From positions 1-62,595 of the IMG/VR virus record IMGVR_UViG_3300021963_000130: a DNA stretch of 62,595 bases. One strand, given 5' to 3'. Below are positions 58,310 to 62,595 of the stretch, piece after piece. The notes under the pieces were generated by a model. The model saw nothing but the letters and a program-made list of their open reading frames with translations, was not told the origin of the DNA and did not search any database. Numbering within the stretch: the stretch's first letter is position 1; every line of letters begins with the position of its first letter. The stretch is from a virus. The position numbers were made by a program, and so were the translations under genes.

Positions 58310-60844
58310 TTAGTTTACTGTTGGAATAACCGACCAGCCTGTGTCAGGGTCAGTATCAATTGGCGACCAAGTTGTTCCGGGGCTACTGTTTATATTTTGC
58401 CATGTAACAGACTGGCTGTCATCTATCAGATTCCACAAGTACGCGCCTAAAACCAAATCAGAAATTGTTGCAGTTTCGGATACAGGGGCGTTGTAAATAC
58501 TACCGGGCGGGGATACGGCGTCTGTGGCTGTAGCTGTTTCTTCTACTGGGGCGTTGAATGTGGATGGCGCTACAAGTGGGGAGTCGGTGGCTGTGGTGGC
58601 CTCGGACAAGGCGGCGGAGAAATCTGCAAAACTCAAGACAGCATCTGTGGCTGTAGCGGTTTCAGCCAAGGCGGCGGAGAAATCTGCAAAACTCAAGACA
58701 GCATCTGTGGCTGTAGCGGTTTCAGCCAAGGCGGCGGAGAAATCTGCAAAACTTATAACGGAATCTGTGGCTGTCGCGGTCTCAAACAGGGTGGCATAGA
58801 AATCCGCGAAACTCAAGACAGAATCCGTGGCAGTGATGGTCTCGGACAGGGCGGCGTAGAAATCCGCAAAACTTAAGACAGCATCTGTGGCTGTAGCTGT
58901 TTCAGCTACAGGGGCATTGAACGTGGATGCGGCTACGCTTGGGGAGTCCGTAACTGTAGCCGTTTCAATTACTGGGGCATTAAATGTAGATGCCGCCACG
59001 CTTGGGGAATCAATGGCTGTAGCAGTTTCTGCTATTGCCGCCGCATATACTACAGCACCAAAATCCCAGCCTGTGTTGTTCCCACCATTTACGTTGCCAT
59101 TGGTTGTAAGTGCTTGCCACGTTGCCCCGCCAGTAGCTGATGATTGGCTGATTGAGCAAAAAGAAACGGAGACAGTGCCGCTTGCCTTGGATAACGTGTG
59201 GCTTGCCGCAGTTGTAGAGCCAATGGTTATCAAGTTTCCTGCTGTGCCTGACAAACTGAAATTGCTGAATGTGTTGGTTGTTCCTGCTACAAACAGGATA
59301 GATGCTGGTTGAACAGTATTGGTGATGTTGCTAAATGTGTTTGAGCCTGTAATAGTCAAATCACCAGCACCACCTTGATTAAGTGTGCAGTTGAATGTAG
59401 AACCACCACCCACAAACCTCTTGGCGGTTGCGGCAGTCATGGAGATCGTGCCAGTGCCTGTACCTGCTGTGGTAGTGAAGTTAGTAGCGGAGCTGTTGTT
59501 AAACGCATTTACATTGGGGTCAGGACAAACTAATGTGCCACCATTGAAGGTCAAATTCTTTGTTCCTGCGTTGGTTGTAAATCCTGTGCCAACAGTTAAT
59601 GTTTTCCCAAACAGATCAATAGTGCCGTTGATTAGAGTGGCGGTTCTTGTAGAACCCATCGTCAGCGCATCTTGAAGTTGAAATGTTCCACCAACTCCAT
59701 TAAAGATAATTGGTCTATCTAATGTCTTTGCGTTAGTGGTAATTGTTTTTGTTCCGCTAGTAGTTCCAAATGTCCATGTACCTGTTCCAGCAGTCAGCGT
59801 CATCCCCGAAGATATTTTTAAATTTCCATAAATAAATACGTTTGTGCCAGATGTGTCATTCCATGTTCCAGCATAGCCTGTAAAGTCAATATTTCTTGCG
59901 GAATGAGTTCCAACTGATAAAAATGTTAACGCATAAGTGCCGCCAGTAAAGTTATAACTTATGGAGTTTGCTTCTGATAATGCACCAGCGTTAATTTGCA
60001 TAGCACTAGAACCTGCTGACGTAACATTAACTACTTGAGTACCTGTTGTTGTTAAATTTGTAGCTGTTAACGTATTCCATACATTACCTGTACCAGTACA
60101 AGTAATATTTCCTGTGCCAAAAGCAATAGTTCTACTGTTTGAGTTGGTAGAGTTAAATCCACCTGTGCTTAGTGTGTATGACTGAAGGTCTAATGTGCCA
60201 TTGGTTAGCGCTGTATTAGATGTTAAGCCTGCTGTAAAAGCGCTTCCTAAAGTCCATTCTCCACCAACGCCATCAAAAGTTATTGCGCCACCAAATGCAA
60301 CCCCATTGGTAGTTACTGTTTTACCTGTTGTCGTAGCGTTAAATGTAGTAGTGCCTGTATATGTGCGAGTAAAGTTTGTGGCTTGAAATGTAAGACTGCC
60401 AGATACTGTCAATCCAATACTTGCACCCGCAAGCGTCATCGTTCCATCAAGACCTGACGCTGTAAAGTCATTACAGACCCTTGGCGTGTTTGCCATAGTG
60501 CAAGTAAATGCCGTTGTTCCACTATTTGAGTTAGCATCAAAAAATACGTTATCTGCCGCAGTAGGGACAGATGCGCCAACAGTAGCCGCACTCATGGCTT
60601 GAGAACCGTAAGTTCCCCCAATAGTTACAACCCATGTATTGACAGCGCCACTAACAATTGTTCCAAGCGACGTATGGTTGTTTGCATATACAGTCATGCC
60701 AGCTACAAGTGCTGGTGATCCAACAGTCGTTAATGTAGTACCTGTACAACTAGCGGTAAAAGATAAACCAGTGGCCGCAGACCAATTGGTTGTTTGAGTG
60801 CTACCCCAAGTACCTGTACCACCTACCCAATAGCGATTAGCCAT
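58310..60844 (-). CDS. Long tail fibre or adhesin with C-terminal tandem repeats
   Basis: An 844-residue protein. MANRYWVGGTGTWGSTQTTN opens a large Thr/Gly/Asn-rich region (to about residue 605) that reads like a right-handed beta-helix or beta-solenoid. About ten repeats of 20-21 residues follow (ETATATDAVLSFADFSAALA and ETATATDSPSVAASTFNAPV types). A short C-terminal tip contains several Trp residues. It probably contacts the host surface. Repeat number may vary between strains. Confidence 0.8.
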   Translation of the reverse strand: MANRYWVGGTGTWGSTQTTNWSAATGLSFTASCTGTTLTTVGSPALVAGMTVYANNHTSLGTIVSGAVNTWVVTIGGTYGSQAMSAATVGASVPTAADNVFFDANSNSGTTAFTCTMANTPRVCNDFTASGLDGTMTLAGASIGLTVSGSLTFQATNFTRTYTGTTTFNATTTGKTVTTNGVAFGGAITFDGVGGEWTLGSAFTAGLTSNTALTNGTLDLQSYTLSTGGFNSTNSNSRTIAFGTGNITCTGTGNVWNTLTATNLTTTGTQVVNVTSAGSSAMQINAGALSEANSISYNFTGGTYALTFLSVGTHSARNIDFTGYAGTWNDTSGTNVFIYGNLKISSGMTLTAGTGTWTFGTTSGTKTITTNAKTLDRPIIFNGVGGTFQLQDALTMGSTRTATLINGTIDLFGKTLTVGTGFTTNAGTKNLTFNGGTLVCPDPNVNAFNNSSATNFTTTAGTGTGTISMTAATAKRFVGGGSTFNCTLNQGGAGDLTITGSNTFSNITNTVQPASILFVAGTTNTFSNFSLSGTAGNLITIGSTTAASHTLSKASGTVSVSFCSISQSSATGGATWQALTTNGNVNGGNNTGWDFGAVVYAAAIAETATAIDSPSVAASTFNAPVIETATVTDSPSVAASTFNAPVAETATATDAVLSFADFYAALSETITATDSVLSFADFYATLFETATATDSVISFADFSAALAETATATDAVLSFADFSAALAETATATDAVLSFADFSAALSEATTATDSPLVAPSTFNAPVEETATATDAVSPPGSIYNAPVSETATISDLVLGAYLWNLIDDSQSVTWQNINSSPGTTWSPIDTDPDTGWSVIPTVN
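58450..59035 (-). repeat. Tandem 60/63-base repeats in the fibre gene
   Basis: About ten in-frame repeats. The central five are exactly 60 bases, and two neighbouring units (58621-58680 and 58681-58740) are identical over all 60 bases. Flanking units are 63 bases with a different second half. Perfect identity between adjacent copies points to recent slippage or recombination. Confidence 0.95.
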
Positions 60845-61023
60845 TAGACTTCCTCAGTAGGAGTTTCTTCAGATGGAGGAGCAGTAATCACAGCAATCCA
60901 GTTATCAAACCTTTGCTGTTTCATGGCTTCAATCTGCTCATCAGACAATCCATGATCGTCAGGCAAATGCAAAGCATCTGAAAATGTTCCGTGCTGAGAT
61001 GGAAAAGAGAAATCAATTTTCAT
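60844..61023 (-). CDS. Small acidic late protein
   Basis: A 59-residue protein, MKIDFSFPSQHGTFSDALHL onward, with a helix of DEQIEAMKQQRFDNW type and an acidic end. The start at 61023 has GCGGAG upstream; an in-frame TTG at 61044 is rejected. It is coupled to the fibre gene by TAATG. Possibly a fibre chaperone by position; not established. Confidence 0.62.
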   Translation of the reverse strand: MKIDFSFPSQHGTFSDALHLPDDHGLSDEQIEAMKQQRFDNWIAVITAPPSEETPTEEV

Positions 61024-61040
61024 GGACGGCTCCGCAACAA

Positions 61041-61619
61041 TCAACCAGCAAGGCTCAAGGTGTAAGTCACGTTCAGGGTGTCGCCAGAAACAACAGAACG
61101 GTCTCCGGGGGAAGAAAAGTCAGCAGCCGAAAACAAAGTTCCAGTAGTACCAGACTTGGCACTACCGCTAGTCAGAAACGCACCACCAACAGTTGAAGTT
61201 GCATTGATGGTAAATGCCGCCACTGAAGCAGAGTTTGTTGCAACCGAGGGGTTAGCTGTCGTAGCCGTGGCAAACGTACAGGCTACGCGCGTGGCGTTAC
61301 TATACGGAACAACTTCAGTCCAGCCAGCATGGGAAGCCATAGTGTCGCCAGCCGCAGGGGTGTTAGAAGCACCAGCGCCATACAGACCAATATACCAAGT
61401 GGTTATTGCCGTAACGCTAGTCAGCGCAGAACCGGCCATATAAGCCAAACCCGTGTTAACCACAAGATTGTCTTCTTCGGCTTCCCACTTTAACGCGCCA
61501 TCTTTGTCATAGCACGCCATTTTAAATCTGCCAAGCGCAAGTGCGTTATCGCCAGAACGTGTTCCTGCAACTAAACCGCTTGTAACAGTGTCAGTGCTTT
61601 TTACTTTTTCGTTAAACAT
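61041..61619 (-). CDS. Beta-rich structural protein, fibre or tail associated
   Basis: A 192-residue protein. The start at 61619 is set by AAGGAGTACTC. GRFKMACYDKDGALKWEAEE and NLVVNTGLAYMAGSALTS, then GGAFLTSGSAKSGTTGTLFS, are typical of a family of phage virion proteins common in aquatic genomes. It lies among fibre genes. No enzymatic motif is present. Confidence 0.75.
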   Translation of the reverse strand: MFNEKVKSTDTVTSGLVAGTRSGDNALALGRFKMACYDKDGALKWEAEEDNLVVNTGLAYMAGSALTSVTAITTWYIGLYGAGASNTPAAGDTMASHAGWTEVVPYSNATRVACTFATATTANPSVATNSASVAAFTINATSTVGGAFLTSGSAKSGTTGTLFSAADFSSPGDRSVVSGDTLNVTYTLSLAG

Positions 61620-61630
61620 GAGAGTACTCC

Positions 61631-62056
61631 TTAAATGATGCGAATAATTGCTGATGTGTTTGACACAGCCGGAAACTGTACCGTGAATGTTGTTGTCGAA
61701 GTCTTGTTGGAGCCAAAGTCTAGCACGCATACGGCATCATTGGCCCCGGCTTTGTAGATCAAAGCTCCACGCGCAGTGAGTGCGCCTGTCCACGATGTGT
61801 TTGCAAAAGAAATGTATGCAGTCGTGTTGGGTGAGTTCCCTGTTGTGGGGGTCTGACTTATCGTAAGCACATTGCCCCCAGCCGTATACCCAGTGCCCAC
61901 AACCTCGCCCGTAGTCGTATAAGCCGTGGTAGCGGCATCAAGCGTGGCTGCATTAGTGTACAGAGCCATGTAAAACGTACCGGACGTAAAGTCGAACGTG
62001 CCGTTCAGCAGGCCCGTACGGAACGTATTGCAGGTGTAATTTCCCGTGAACGCCAT
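61631..62056 (-). CDS. Beta-rich virion protein of the FRTGLLNGTFDF type
   Basis: A 141-residue protein with NTFRTGLLNGTFDFTSGTFY, VGTGYTAGGNVLTIS and TSWTGALTARGALIYKAG. The family is widespread in aquatic phages as a tail or capsid-associated structural protein. Ribosome site GGAGTCC. It starts at the stop of the adaptor-like gene. Confidence 0.78.
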   Translation of the reverse strand: MAFTGNYTCNTFRTGLLNGTFDFTSGTFYMALYTNAATLDAATTAYTTTGEVVGTGYTAGGNVLTISQTPTTGNSPNTTAYISFANTSWTGALTARGALIYKAGANDAVCVLDFGSNKTSTTTFTVQFPAVSNTSAIIRII

Positions 62057-62595
62057 TAACGGACTCCATTATTCTGAGGTAACGGAGCTTGACGGTACTG
62101 GCCGCTACGGTACGCATCGCTGCGTTCCATGCCGTCGCCCAGACGTTTTGCAAGAGCCAAGGCTTCTTTGTACTTGGCATCGTAACCAGTAATGATGTCC
62201 ACTTCACCCTTCATGAAGGTGTATGCTTCCACCAAGGAACCGTAGAGCAGTACTGAATCAAAGTTATCGCCAAGCCATGTTTGACCTGAAGATGCAGTAG
62301 TGATTGACTCTGGGTAATAGTAGTAGTGCAGCTCAACGTTGTACACCGCATCGGGTGTTGGGCCAAGAATAAAGCTCAACTCGTTTGAGATAGTTACACC
62401 GCTTACTGTTGGGCCAAACAATGCGTAATACTTGGGGATGGCTGTATCTGTTGGGGTTGGGTATGCCTGCCGGATAAAATTTACATCTTTATTTAACAAG
62501 TACTCGTAAGCGCCCGTAGCATCAATCACAGCCATTGAATAGGTAGCTAAGAAGTCAGATGGGCATGACAAATACTTGTTGCTGCTAGTTGTTGT
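62056..62595 (-). CDS. Head-tail adaptor-like protein, N-terminus cut by the window edge
   Basis: The reading frame is open to the last base, so the gene starts beyond the window; 179 residues are present. YLLNKDVNFIRQAYPTPTDT, IPKYYALFGPT, ISNELSFILGPTPDAVYNVE and LHYYYYPESI are typical of SU10-adaptor-like proteins, as is the ending KRLGDGMERSDAYRSGQYRQ. About 100 N-terminal residues are missing by family length. It would form a ring below the portal. It is distinct from the adaptor at 724-1653. Confidence 0.82.
   Translation of the reverse strand, partial: TTTSSNKYLSCPSDFLATYSMAVIDATGAYEYLLNKDVNFIRQAYPTPTDTAIPKYYALFGPTVSGVTISNELSFILGPTPDAVYNVELHYYYYPESITTASSGQTWLGDNFDSVLLYGSLVEAYTFMKGEVDIITGYDAKYKEALALAKRLGDGMERSDAYRSGQYRQAPLPQNNGVR

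Noticed and set aside
58524-58799. 91-residue plus-strand protein with AVAVSAKAAEKSAKL repeats
   Set aside because: It is the complement of the fibre repeats and has no ribosome site.
61620-61730. Upstream extension of the structural protein ending at 61041
   Set aside because: The extension overlaps the preceding gene; AAGGAGTACTC directly precedes the ATG at 61619.
1-62595. Terminal direct repeat joining the window ends
   Set aside because: The ends share a vague CAAATACT...GTTGT similarity, but no exact repeat of useful length.
1-62595. tRNA genes, integrase, T7-type RNA polymerase
   Set aside because: No cloverleaf-like segment or matching protein motifs were recognised while reading both strands; this is by eye and not exhaustive.

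Overview
The window looks like most of the genome of a short-tailed (podovirus-like) double-stranded DNA phage. The evidence is terminase, a portal with a glutamine-rich tail, a scaffold, an HK97-fold capsid protein, two head-tail adaptor-like proteins, a tail hub, internal virion proteins with a transglycosylase and a very large polyvalent protein, and tail fibres. I see no tape measure, tail tube, sheath or baseplate set. The protein families resemble those of phages from aquatic metagenomes infecting Gram-negative bacteria (holin of the 3TM type, M15 endolysin, GroES-like co-chaperonin). The host cannot be named from the sequence; a freshwater proteobacterium is an inference.

Layout. Positions 1-12.56 kb (minus strand) hold the packaging and head genes. 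Read from 12.56 kb down, they are small terminase, large terminase, portal, a small protein, GroES-like protein, scaffold, capsid and decoration proteins, a run of small basic late proteins with a holin candidate, an adaptor and a zinc-ribbon protein. Positions 12.57-13.09 kb are the divergent control region. It holds back-to-back promoter-like sequences, a candidate structured small RNA ending in a strong intrinsic terminator, and inverted repeats. Positions 13.1-37.26 kb (plus strand) are the early and replication arm. It opens with small genes that carry repeated stem-loop leaders, then a Cys-rich protein and a zinc exopeptidase. A dense run of tiny overlapping genes follows, and then the replication set: VRR-NUC nuclease, family A DNA polymerase, Cas4-like nuclease, SNF2-type helicase, SSB-like protein, HTH regulator and primase-helicase. 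Positions 37.24-62.6 kb (minus strand) are the rest of the late arm. Read from 62.6 kb down, they are an adaptor, fibre and structural proteins, a lysis cassette interrupted by an HNH gene, the tail hub, internal virion proteins and the 3045-residue polyvalent protein.

Both window ends lie inside minus-strand late genes, and both end genes are cut. The right-hand adaptor lacks its N-terminal part, and the left-hand fragment is not in frame with it. The genome is therefore longer than this window: either a circularly permuted genome with a few hundred bases missing, or a larger one.

How it works together. The early arm probably acts first, using host RNA polymerase, since no phage RNA polymerase is visible. 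It makes the replisome and recombination enzymes, and the late arm then builds, packages and releases virions. Early ribosome binding sites mostly read GGAGAA(G), while late ones mostly read GGAGT. The candidate small RNA at 12.6-12.7 kb carries GCTTCTCCTC, the exact complement of the strongest early site. This suggests, as a hypothesis only, a small RNA that shuts down early translation. No integrase, CRISPR array or tRNA gene was recognised.
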